Assembly (NCBI GenBank): GCA_002134785.1
Contig: MBQZ01000010.1
Location: 1 to 64,000, forward strand
DNA length: 64,000 nucleotides
Direction: 5' to 3'
Source of the DNA: Crenothrix sp. D3
Lineage (GTDB): Bacteria > Pseudomonadota > Gammaproteobacteria > Methylococcales > Methylomonadaceae
In this document: positions 26,362-34,935 of the stretch, in pieces
Numbering within the stretch: the stretch's first letter is position 1
How the letters are laid out: the number at the start of each line of letters is the position of its first letter
The notes under the pieces: model-generated
The model's database searches: none
What the model was told of the DNA's origin: nothing
The model's input: only the letters and a program-made list of their open reading frames with translations
Translations under genes and position numbers: made by a program

Positions 26362-27108
26362 ATGAACGATTCCGTCAGCGTCCCCACTGCCGATTGCAGC
26401 CTCTGCCCATTTCGCGGCAAAACCCTGTTAATGGGTCGCTGTATGCCTGCCGATACTTGCGTACAAGTCGAAAGTGGACGACAAATTGACCGCTTCTTTC
26501 GGGTGAATCCCAACTACGCCGAGCAGTATTTACAAGATACTTTTTGGGAACGCCGCGCAATAGCAGTGCGTTATGCACCACAAAAAGCCCTGCTGGAATT
26601 AATAGACGATGAAGACGAAGTGGTGAGACGCGCAGTCGCGTATCGCTTACCGCAACAGCAATTGCAATATTTGCTACACGATACCGACCGCGAAGTACGC
26701 ATGACGGTTGCTGACCGTATCGCGCTGAACGAATTAGAGCAGCTTGCCAACGATAAAGACTACATCGTGCGCTTAACCGTGGTGAAACGCCTGCCTGAAG
26801 GGCGATTGTTTCGCATGATACGCGACAAAGATTTACAAGTTAGAAAATTAGTCGCCACCCGTCTGCCCGAAGTCAGTTTAGGCTTGATGATAAATGACGA
26901 TGCCCCCGAAGTGCGGCGCATTATCGCTCAGCGATTACCCGCTAGCGATTTAGCCCTATTACGCGGTGATGATGATTGGTTAGTGCGTTATGCGGTTGCC
27001 GAACGTATTGCCGTGACTGAATTAGGCTGTTTGCTCAATGATGCAGAGCCAGATGTGCGCACTCTCGCACAACAACGTTTACAAGCCCCGCCGCCATCGG
27101 AGGATTGA
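26362..27108 (+). CDS. LRV protein with an N-terminal Fe-S domain
   Basis: The 248-residue protein starts with four cysteines (DCSLCPFRGKTLLMGRC ... DTC), a [4Fe-4S] binding pattern seen in the LRV protein of Azotobacter. Leucine-rich-variant helical repeats follow from about residue 70 (AVAYRLPQQQLQYLLHDTDR, TVADRIALNELEQLANDKDY, TVVKRLPEGRLFRMIRDKDL, VATRLPEVSLGLMINDDAPE and others, each near 24 residues). The role is unknown; repeat proteins of this type usually bind other proteins. The start at 26362 follows the upstream stop by 4 bases. Confidence 0.88.
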   Translation: MNDSVSVPTADCSLCPFRGKTLLMGRCMPADTCVQVESGRQIDRFFRVNPNYAEQYLQDTFWERRAIAVRYAPQKALLELIDDEDEVVRRAVAYRLPQQQLQYLLHDTDREVRMTVADRIALNELEQLANDKDYIVRLTVVKRLPEGRLFRMIRDKDLQVRKLVATRLPEVSLGLMINDDAPEVRRIIAQRLPASDLALLRGDDDWLVRYAVAERIAVTELGCLLNDAEPDVRTLAQQRLQAPPPSED

Positions 27109-27110
27109 TT

Positions 27111-28055
27111 ATGCTTGACGGACAACAGTTAGCAAAAATCTGTAAAAACACCTTGCCTACGCAAAATGACGAGGTGTTATTAAAAAAGATTCAAGCCCTC
27201 GTTCCTGAACACACCGTGCATTTAGCCCGCACCAGTGACGAATGGTATCGCTTAGGCGGCGTGGTCGATATGAATGGCAAACGTATCGCCAACGATTTAA
27301 TCGAATGGACAGAACGCACCTACATCGAATGCGGTAAAAATCTGCAAACCTTGATTGAACATACGCGGGAATCACAACTTATCGCCACGCGGCAAACAGG
27401 CAACACCCTGTATTTTGTCATGCAGACAGGCAAAAAAGCCGAAGAATTCATACAAATCGACATCGACAAAACGCACGAAATTTCCGACCGCTTGCTTGTG
27501 AACGATCAGCAACCGCCCGAAGACCTAGAAGAATTTATTGACCCGCTAGAACCCGATTGTATCGAAAGTTTCTGCATTGGGACGGCACGTTACACTTATC
27601 GACGTAAAACTGACGTTGCAGTTTTCATGGATGAAATCAATAAACACCATATTGAAGAACATCCCGTACAGCGTTTTATGGACGATTGGAATCGCTCCAC
27701 AGCAGGACAAAACGCTGCCTTATGCGACGACTGGATAGTGCGTCCTTATCGCCATATCGGGCGCTTTAACGAACAAATTATTAATATCGAACTGATTAAC
27801 ACCCAAAGCAAAAACATTCCCCGTTTAGAAGACAGTGCAGGCAAAAAAGGCGTGGCATTGCACACCCTGCTCACTCGTTTTGATAGACAAGCTGGCTATC
27901 CTTTTGCGTGGTTTTTTTACCTATTAAAAGGAAAATTAGTCACGCCACAAACAGGGGCGGCGGTGTTTAAAGACATCAGCGGTGATTTTGCTTACTTACC
28001 CGAACGCGATATTGCGGTATTGAAAGACTGGATTAATACACCGTATAGCGTTTAA
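27111..28055 (+). CDS. Conserved nif-linked protein of unknown function
   Basis: A 314-residue soluble protein with no recognisable motif. Visible features are VPEHTVHLARTSDEWYRLGG, a strongly acidic middle (PPEDLEEFIDPLEPDCIESF) and an aromatic C-terminal part (FDRQAGYPFAWFFYLLKGKL). The start at 27111 is set by GGAGG at 27099-27103. It lies between lrv and nif11, a place where other gammaproteobacterial diazotrophs also have an unknown gene, so a nif role is likely, but I do not know it. Confidence 0.8.
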   Translation: MLDGQQLAKICKNTLPTQNDEVLLKKIQALVPEHTVHLARTSDEWYRLGGVVDMNGKRIANDLIEWTERTYIECGKNLQTLIEHTRESQLIATRQTGNTLYFVMQTGKKAEEFIQIDIDKTHEISDRLLVNDQQPPEDLEEFIDPLEPDCIESFCIGTARYTYRRKTDVAVFMDEINKHHIEEHPVQRFMDDWNRSTAGQNAALCDDWIVRPYRHIGRFNEQIINIELINTQSKNIPRLEDSAGKKGVALHTLLTRFDRQAGYPFAWFFYLLKGKLVTPQTGAAVFKDISGDFAYLPERDIAVLKDWINTPYSV

Positions 28056-28085
28056 CAAACTTTTCACAACCCACAGGAGAAAACA

Positions 28086-28304
28086 ATGGCAATCGCCGAC
28101 ATCAAAGCTTTTTCAGAACAAGCTAAAACCGACACTGAACTTAAAGAAAAATTAGTCGCCTGTATGAAACTCAGAGAAATACTGAATCTGGCAAAAGAAT
28201 ACGGTTTTACTTTGGATGAAGTCGAACTTTATCCACCCAATGAACCGCAATTTACCGAAGAGCAGTTGTCAGAAAAAATGGCAAAAGCCTTGCTCAGAGT
28301 TTAA
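28086..28304 (+). CDS. Nif11-family small protein
   Basis: The 72 residues fit the Nif11 domain (FSEQAKTDTELKEKLVACM, LNLAKEYGFTLDEVEL). Nif11-type leaders are also used by some peptide natural-product systems, but here the protein lacks a Gly-Gly cut site and core peptide, so it is the plain nitrogen-fixation form. CAGGAG precedes the ATG. Function unknown. Confidence 0.85.
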   Translation: MAIADIKAFSEQAKTDTELKEKLVACMKLREILNLAKEYGFTLDEVELYPPNEPQFTEEQLSEKMAKALLRV

Positions 28305-28310
28305 CACTCG

Positions 28311-28359
28311 GTAGAGACGCGATTTATCGCGTCTAAATCACTTAATCGCGTCTCTACAC
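28311..28359. repeat. GTAGAGACGCGAT-type inverted repeat
   Basis: GTAGAGACGCGATTTATCGC is followed by GTCTAAATCACTTAAT and CGCGTCTCTAC, so the outer arms GTAGAGACGCG/CGCGTCTCTAC can pair over about 11 bases. It lies between nif11 and the SIR2-like gene. Confidence 0.75.
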
Positions 28360-28380
28360 ATCACCATTAAGGAAGTTGTT

Positions 28381-29244
28381 ATGTCTACCAGTATTTTTTC
28401 CGAAATCCTCGAAGGATTGTATGACAATACCATCGTGCCTTATTTAGGCTCTGGTGTACTGTTTGATGCCAAAAACAAACAAACAGGTGCGCCCATGCCT
28501 GCCGATAGCAACAGTTTGATTTTAGCCATGAACAACGGCAACCCAATGGCTCCCAAACTCATGTATGAATTCCCACGAGCAGCAATGAATCTGGAATTAA
28601 AACGTGGGCGCAACTTCCTCGGTCAATTTCTCACCAAACTCTACGGTGAAACCGAATGGACACGCGCCGCCGTACATGACTGGCTAGCCGAATGGCGACC
28701 CGATTACGTCATCGACATCAACCGTGATAGCCAATTACAAGACAGCTATAGTGACGAAGAACACTTTTTAATTGTCGGCGCAGCGCGTATTACCGCCAGC
28801 AATTTTCGCTTTAACTGCTACCACTATGACGGCAAAGAATACTTCGCCATCACTCAAGAACAACTCGACCCCACTTTTCCCATTTTGTTTAAACCAATGG
28901 GAACAGCTAAACCCGAACCCAGTTTTATCGCTTCCGATGCTGATTATGTCGATTACATCACCGAATTAATGGGCGGATTCGCCATTCCTGACGTACTCAA
29001 AGCCTACCGCAAAGACAAACGTTATTTATTGATTGGAATGCCACTAAACCGCGATTCTGAACGCATGGTCATGAGCGATATTACCTACGATGCTAAGCAA
29101 CCAAGAGGTTGGGTATTAAACAAAAATCCTACGCCAAAAGAAGTATGCTATTGTAAAAAAATAGGCTTAGAAATTGTCAATGCCGATGTGCTGGATTTGT
29201 TGAATGCGGTGGGTTTTGATAGGGATAATCGTAAGACCGCATGA
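28381..29244 (+). CDS. SIR2-like domain protein in the nif operon
   Basis: The 287-residue protein begins with a Rossmann-like start (NTIVPYLGSGVLFDA) of the SIR2-like class, followed by RPDYVIDINRDSQLQDSY and a C-terminal NADVLDLLNAVGFDR. The zinc-binding cysteine set of classical deacetylases is not obvious. SIR2-like domains bind NAD and many hydrolyse it. Here the gene is in the middle of the structural nif operon, so a role in NAD-linked control of nitrogenase or of its maturation is possible. Assignment is by pattern only. Confidence 0.65.
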   Translation: MSTSIFSEILEGLYDNTIVPYLGSGVLFDAKNKQTGAPMPADSNSLILAMNNGNPMAPKLMYEFPRAAMNLELKRGRNFLGQFLTKLYGETEWTRAAVHDWLAEWRPDYVIDINRDSQLQDSYSDEEHFLIVGAARITASNFRFNCYHYDGKEYFAITQEQLDPTFPILFKPMGTAKPEPSFIASDADYVDYITELMGGFAIPDVLKAYRKDKRYLLIGMPLNRDSERMVMSDITYDAKQPRGWVLNKNPTPKEVCYCKKIGLEIVNADVLDLLNAVGFDRDNRKTA

Positions 29245-29251
29245 AATTTTA

Positions 29252-29698
29252 ATGATTATTGAAAAAGCAACCGTTGAGGATATAACCGAGCTTTGCTGTT
29301 TGTTGGACATTTTATTTAGCCAAGAAATAGAATTTAAACCTGACTCTAACGCGCAACAGAGTGGATTACGCGCAATTATAACGAATCCACAAGTGGGCAT
29401 TATTTTGGTTGCACGTCACAATGATAACTTAGTTGGTATGGTTAATATTTTGTTTACCGTATCAACGGCTTTAGGTGGTCGAGTCGCCATTTTAGAAGAT
29501 ATGGTGGTATTGCCGTCTAAGCGCGGCTTGGGTGTTGGTTCACAGTTACTGAATGCCGCGATTGCCACAGCACGAGAAAATAACTGTCAACGGCTTACGT
29601 TATTGACCGATAGCGATAATGAAAAAGCACAGGGATTTTATGAGAAGCATGGTTTTACGCGTTCATCCATGTTGCCTTTTAGGTTGGTCTTAAGCTAA
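29252..29698 (+). CDS. GNAT-family N-acetyltransferase
   Basis: The 148-residue protein has the GNAT acetyl-CoA-binding motif (LEDMVVLPSKRGLGVGSQLL) and the C-terminal NEKAQGFYEKHGFTRSS. ATG 29252 is preferred over codons inside the SIR2-like gene. The substrate cannot be read from sequence. It is the only gene here with no clear nif link, yet it is sandwiched between SIR2-like and nifF. Confidence 0.88.
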   Translation: MIIEKATVEDITELCCLLDILFSQEIEFKPDSNAQQSGLRAIITNPQVGIILVARHNDNLVGMVNILFTVSTALGGRVAILEDMVVLPSKRGLGVGSQLLNAAIATARENNCQRLTLLTDSDNEKAQGFYEKHGFTRSSMLPFRLVLS

Positions 29699-29715
29699 TA
29701 ACACTTTGCGAGGAA

Positions 29716-30255
29716 ATGATGACTAAAGTAGGTATTTTTTTTGGCACCGATACGGGCAATACGCGGCGGATTGCAAAAGACATTTCCACAGCGTTAGGTT
29801 CAACGATTGCCGCTAAACCCGTCAATGTCCGCAATGCTACCGTCAGCGATATGCTGATGTATGACGTGTTAATTTTAGGCACACCGACTTATGGCGAAGG
29901 TGTATTACCTGGATTATCCACAGGGAACGCCACTGAAAGCTGGGAAGAATTTTTGCCCACGCTCGCAGGTCAAGATTTTAGCGGTAAAAAAGTGGCAATT
30001 TATGGGCTAGGTAATCAAAAAAGTTACCCCAACGAATTTGTTGATGCCATGTTTTATTTATACGAACAGTTTGAACAATGTAATGCCACCCTCATTGGCG
30101 CGTGGGCAACGGACGGTTATGAATTTAAAGCCTCTAAAGCCGTTGTCAATGAACAGTTTATTGGTCTAGTGTTAGATCAAGAAAATCAAAAAGACCTCAC
30201 ACCCGACCGACTGAATGCGTGGTTAACAATGCTAGCAAAAGTGTGGGATGACTAA
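29716..30255 (+). CDS. nifF: NifF, nif-type flavodoxin
   Basis: The 179-residue flavodoxin has the FMN phosphate loop GIFFGTDTGNTRRIAKDI, the LILGTPTYGEGVLPG loop, and the long-chain insertion ending in VAIYGLGNQKSYPNEFVDA. NifF reduces the Fe protein. A ribosome site (GAGGAAATG) precedes the start; ATG 29719 is an equal alternative. The end overlaps the leader of the Rieske gene. Confidence 0.94.
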   Translation: MMTKVGIFFGTDTGNTRRIAKDISTALGSTIAAKPVNVRNATVSDMLMYDVLILGTPTYGEGVLPGLSTGNATESWEEFLPTLAGQDFSGKKVAIYGLGNQKSYPNEFVDAMFYLYEQFEQCNATLIGAWATDGYEFKASKAVVNEQFIGLVLDQENQKDLTPDRLNAWLTMLAKVWDD

Positions 30256-30283
30256 TCCAACAACCCTCAAAATAAGGATAGTC

Positions 30284-30649
30284 ATGACCAAGCGACCCCG
30301 TCAGCCCGTGTGTACCCGTCGTGAACTCGACGAAACCCCTTTTTTAATTCGCGCTATTCATTTTAAAAATCAGCCGACTTCTGCCATTGTTTTCGCCTTT
30401 GAAGGCATTGCATACTCGTACATCAACCACTGTATGCACATGAATCGCCCGTTAAACTGCGAACAAGATGCTGTTTTTGACGACACAGGGAAATATCTGC
30501 GCTGCTCCATGCACGGATTCATTTTTGATCCCACAACGGGAGAATGTCAAAGCCCCGTGTGTTTAGGGCAACGTTTACAAGCACTACGTTTAGAAGAAAT
30601 TGACGGAACTCTTTATTTTGCCGAAAAGCATCTAATTTTGTCAGCCTAA
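30284..30649 (+). CDS. Rieske-type [2Fe-2S] protein
   Basis: The 121-residue protein has both Rieske ligand motifs: NHCMHMNRPL (C-x-H) and RCSMHGFIFDPTTGEC (C-x2-H). It has no signal peptide or membrane anchor, so it is a soluble Rieske ferredoxin. Its position right behind nifF, with a ribosome site AAGGA before ATG 30284, suggests a role in electron supply. The last gene of this plus-strand block. Confidence 0.88.
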   Translation: MTKRPRQPVCTRRELDETPFLIRAIHFKNQPTSAIVFAFEGIAYSYINHCMHMNRPLNCEQDAVFDDTGKYLRCSMHGFIFDPTTGECQSPVCLGQRLQALRLEEIDGTLYFAEKHLILSA

Positions 30650-30695
30650 CAACTGATTCAACCGCGTATCTCCTCGTTCCCATACGCGATGTCAA

Positions 30696-33377
30696 CTATG
30701 GATTTTTAGGTTTTTCATCTTCTGGTTTCTTCTCCGTGCTAGGTTTTTTTTCTGCACTTAAAAAACCAAGTTTATCCAATACATTATTCACCATACCATT
30801 TAAACCTTCTTTATCAATTTTGTCTCTTTCACGCGCATCAAAAGCACCGACTAAAACGGCTAATAATATTGTCGCTATTAACACGGTCGTCGTTGTGTAC
30901 CACGGCATCACCGTTGCCATTGCACCTAAATTCATAAGAAAAATGGCAACGGCAACAAGCATGACTGGTATTTCAGGAATTAAAATTTTAGCTGCAATTA
31001 ATATGATAGATAATAAGGCAACAGTTTCCCAAATTAGTAACGCGCGGTGTGTTAATAATTTGTGTTTGTCGTCTTCTTTTGAGGGTAATTTTTCTATCTC
31101 TGGTTTACGTTTACTTTCTTCTTCAACACCATTTAATAATTCAGTCACGTTTATCTCCTTTTTAATCGATGGATAATAATATTTTATGATTTTATTTTTT
31201 TCTAAATCTAATAACTCGTCGTAAGTAATAACCACTTTAGAATTTTCAGATAATGGAATACATTCCGTAGCGACCAAGCCTTTAATCGTACTATGTATAT
31301 GTTTAAATTCTTTGCGAATAATCCCCAATAAAACCCTGCGGGTTGCGGTATTTCCTGTGACCCAAATAAAAATTTTCTTATCTTCTAAATCGGCTTTAAT
31401 TAAGGCTTTATTATTTTCATGTGCTAATACTACGCCTGTACGCCAATAGGTTTTCTGGGAAATATATTCATGTAAACGCACAATAAAACGTGAGAATACG
31501 CTGTGCGGTAAAATATCATAATGGTATTCAAAGCGTAAACTGTCAGCTTTATTCCAGTTTAAATCAGGTTCTTGATTTTGTAATAACTCAGGAATTAAAT
31601 AATTTTGCGTGTCGGTAATCGAAAAACATAATTCAAACTTGCGCATCATGTCGATAATAAATTGATGCTCTTTAATGCTGGGATACGCGCTTGAATCTAG
31701 CATTCGTGCTAAATCTGTTGCCGCAAAAACGCCGTGACTTTTAAATAATTCTAAATTATTCAGCAGGTTATAAACTGCATTTGTTACCCATTCGGGATTT
31801 AATACATTGGTTTCGCGTAAACGGTCAAAACGGTCATCATCACTAAAATTCAGCACAATGCCTAAATCATGTAAAAAACCGCATAAAGTGCTTTGACTAC
31901 CTTGTTCAGTAATATCATGTTTTATACATAGATTTTTATAAGCATCATAACTAATATAATTATCTTTGTTTTCTTCCAGACTTTGTTTTAATTAAAACCA
32001 TGAAGCGGGCATTAAATCATGAATATGTGGTAATACAGAAACTGTCTCTTTTATGCCTAGGATTAATTCAGCAATGCCTTTTCCTGTTACACAGGAAACC
32101 GAATAAAATTCTTTAATACTGGAATATTTGTCTTTTAAAAAACGTTGATTCAACGTTAAACGGTGTTCTTCATCGGATTTATTAATGGCAATTAAAATAG
32201 GTGAATCACTGCCAAAACTTTGAATGAGTTTAAGCCAATATTCTAAACGGCTTTCCTGTTCACCTCGCCGTGCATCTAAGACTAAAATATAAACACTACG
32301 CTTGGTGAGAAAAAATTGATGGGTGGCGTGTAAGACTTCTTGACCGCCAAAATCCCAGACATTTAAACGGATATTATGTCCATTAATTGGAAGTTTCCAT
32401 TGATGTCTGTCTATACCTTCGGTTTTACACTGTATTTCAAATTTATCGTGTAATAAACGATTTACTAAGCAGGTTTTACCGACCGTACCATCCCCGACTA
32501 AAATCAGTTTGGCTTCATTAAGTGGAATGGGTTTTCTATTATCCGATGTTAAATAGGAATAGATTTCTGAACTAGATTTTTCTAAAAACTCTTCAGGTAA
32601 ATTAGAACTGTGTTGTGGTATATAAATACCTTCGCCTTGTTTTTTTAATTTGCCAATAACATTGGCGGGATAAACTGGATTTTTCCTGACATCCAATACA
32701 ACCAAATTTGTTAATAATTCAATTTCAGGCGGTAATTGCGTGAGTTTATTTTCTTTTAAATCAAGCGACTGCAAAGCCGTCAGTTGTGCAATTTCAGGCG
32801 GTAATTGCGTGAGTTGATTTCTGTATAAATAAAGCAATCGCAAAGCCGTTAATTGTGCAATTTCAGGCGGTAATTGCGTTAGTTGATTTTCGTATAAATA
32901 AAGCAATTGCAAAGCCGTCAGTTGTCCAATTTCAGGCGGTAATTGTGTGAGTTGATTTCCGCTTAAATTAAGCGATTGCAAAGCCGTCAGTTGTCCAATT
33001 TCAGGCGGTAATTGTGTGAGTTGATTTGCGTATAAATAAAGTGTTTGCAAAGCCGTCAGTTGTGCAATTTCAGGCGGTAATTGTGTGAGTTGATTTTTGC
33101 TTAAATCAAGCGATTGCAAAGCCGTCAGTTGTGCAATTTCAGGCGGTAATTGTGTGAGTTGATTTCCCCATAAATTAAGCGATTGCAAAGCCGTCAGTTG
33201 TCCAATTTCAGGCGGTAATTGTGTGAGTTGATTTCCCATTAAATTAAGCGATTGCAAAGCCGTCAGTTGTGCAATTTCAGGCGGTAATTCGGTGATTCCT
33301 TTAAATGGCAAATCTAGCTTTATCGATTGTTCATCTTTCGCTTGCTGAATTTTTGCTAACAGTTCATCTTTAGTCAT
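30696..33377 (-). pseudogene. ROCO protein (LRR-Roc-COR-membrane) split by one in-frame stop
   Basis: From 33377 the frame encodes about nine leucine-rich repeats, then a Roc GTPase (LILVGDGTVGKTCLVNRLL, WDFGGQEVLHATHQFFL, LIAINKSDEEH) up to DLMPASWF. A TAA at 31992-31994 interrupts it. The same frame then continues without shift as LKQSLEENKDNYISYDAYKN and GFLHDLGIVLNFSDDDRF, the start of the COR domain, and on to 30696 with three membrane helices (about ETVALLSIILIAAKI, PVMLVAVAIFLMNLGAMA, TTVLIATILLAVLVGAF). So a gene of about 893 codons carries a single nonsense codon. The two parts might also be expressed separately, from an ATG near 31856. Confidence 0.85.
32670..33306 (-). repeat. 69-base tandem repeats coding for LRR units
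   Basis: Nine successive 23-residue units of the form LPPEIxQLTALQSLxLxxNQLTQ differ at few bases, for example the TTTCAGGCGGTAATTG stretch recurs every 69 bases. The near-identity suggests recent expansion. Confidence 0.9.
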
Positions 33378-33392
33378 AACGGTTATCCACAC

Positions 33393-33627
33393 TGAATGGT
33401 CTTTGCTTAAGTCCTGTCAGTTTACCATCACCAGCCTGTTAAATAACGGTCTATCATGTATTCGATTCATTGGGCATTTCAACAAGGAATAGCTAAAGCA
33501 CAATAAAATGATGCTGTTCATGGTGAGTTTCAGGAGAGCCTTGTCGAACCACATTCACACCATTCGACAAGCTCACGACAGGCTTCGACAAGCTCAGTGC
33601 GAACGGTTTTTTTAATCACAAAATACT
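33393..33627. other. Intergenic region between ROCO and nifQ with a small repeat
   Basis: At 33533-33606 the pieces TTGTCGAACC, CATTCGACAAGCTCACG and CTTCGACAAGCTCAGTGCG form an imperfect inverted/direct repeat of a type common in bacterial genomes. Otherwise I see nothing; there is no obvious terminator. Confidence 0.6.
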
Positions 33628-34233
33628 TTAGCTTATAGGTACGGGCGGGGTTTGAGTTTCAATAATCGTTTCTTCAGAGCCATAACATTGCCCATAATCA
33701 ACGCACACTTGACACGAGGGCGCACGGCATAAATAGATGCCTTCTTCTTCACATAGTTGTTTGTAGAGGAATTTTTTCCATTTCATGTCGTGGGTATTTC
33801 GCGCCGCTAATTCGGGGAAGTTATAATTTAATAAAGCGGTGAGTTGCGGGCGTGACCATAAGCCTAAATCGTGCCACAAATGATCGTCGCCTAAACAACC
33901 CGCAACTAGCAAGCCAATCACCCAATCCGTTTCAATGAGGTCTGGGCGGCTGTACTGTTTGAGTAGATTAATTAAATCTTGCCGTTCTAGCATACGACTA
34001 AAATCCAATTGTTTGCCTGATGGCGCATACTCAGGCAAAGGATAATCGGCAAAATAATTGGTTGTTAACGAAATAAAGTCATGACACTCCAAACCCAAAT
34101 AATCGGGCAATATGCTATTACCTACGCACCAACTAGCGACCATACACGCCAACCATTCATGATTATGGTCGTTGATGGTGTGTCGAGTAAGCTGGGAATA
34201 AATAACTTCCCTGTCGATGTGTTGAAGTGTCAT
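33628..34233 (-). CDS. nifQ: NifQ, molybdenum donor for FeMo-cofactor
   Basis: NifQ carries a Mo-Fe-S cluster that supplies Mo to NifEN. The 201-residue protein ends with the cysteine motif CRAPSCQVCVDYGQC (C-x4-C-x2-C-x5-C). It also shows WVIGLLVAGCLGDDHLWHDL and a PELAARNTHDMKWKKFLYKQ stretch typical of NifQ. It is the last gene of the nifB operon. Confidence 0.93.
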   Translation of the reverse strand: MTLQHIDREVIYSQLTRHTINDHNHEWLACMVASWCVGNSILPDYLGLECHDFISLTTNYFADYPLPEYAPSGKQLDFSRMLERQDLINLLKQYSRPDLIETDWVIGLLVAGCLGDDHLWHDLGLWSRPQLTALLNYNFPELAARNTHDMKWKKFLYKQLCEEEGIYLCRAPSCQVCVDYGQCYGSEETIIETQTPPVPIS

Positions 34234-34245
34234 GGTCTATTTTTT

Positions 34246-34596
34246 TCAGTATTGGACGAGTATATCTTCGTCCCTAACGACCATTTGGCACGCTAAACGC
34301 CATTTTGAGGGCAAATCGTCAACAATCATCTGTTCCATTTCTTCTTTGGTGATTTTGCCGATTTCTTGTAAGACCTTTTTTTCTTTTTCAGTTAAAGGCC
34401 CGCCCATACGTTGGTGTTTATCATCCACACTGCTAACTTGTACGGCACAAGTGCCACATTCGCCATCTTCGCATTCAAAGTGAATGGGGATTTTATTTTC
34501 CCGCGCGATTTTTAAAATGTTTTCAGTGTGGCTACCCGCCACTGCATAAACCGTTTTATCGCGGTAATCGGGGTTAGAAAAAGTAATTAATGCCAT
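34246..34596 (-). CDS. Shethna FeSII-type [2Fe-2S] protective ferredoxin
   Basis: The 116 residues line up with the Azotobacter FeSII protein, which binds both nitrogenase proteins on oxidation and protects them from oxygen. Key parts are FECEDGECGTCAVQV (C-x4-C-x2-C), LTEKEKKVLQEIGK, the DLPSKWRLACQMVV stretch with the fourth cysteine, and DEDILVQY at the end. The family match is from memory of the protein and is good along the whole length. Confidence 0.85.
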   Translation of the reverse strand: MALITFSNPDYRDKTVYAVAGSHTENILKIARENKIPIHFECEDGECGTCAVQVSSVDDKHQRMGGPLTEKEKKVLQEIGKITKEEMEQMIVDDLPSKWRLACQMVVRDEDILVQY

Positions 34597-34617
34597 GAAA
34601 AGCTCCTTGTTATTTAA

Positions 34618-34926
<309 letters not shown>

Positions 34927-34935
34927 TTAAAGTAG

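Noticed and set aside
32670-33306. The regular 69-base repeats as a CRISPR or minisatellite feature.
   Set aside because: They are in frame and code for leucine-rich repeats of the ROCO protein.
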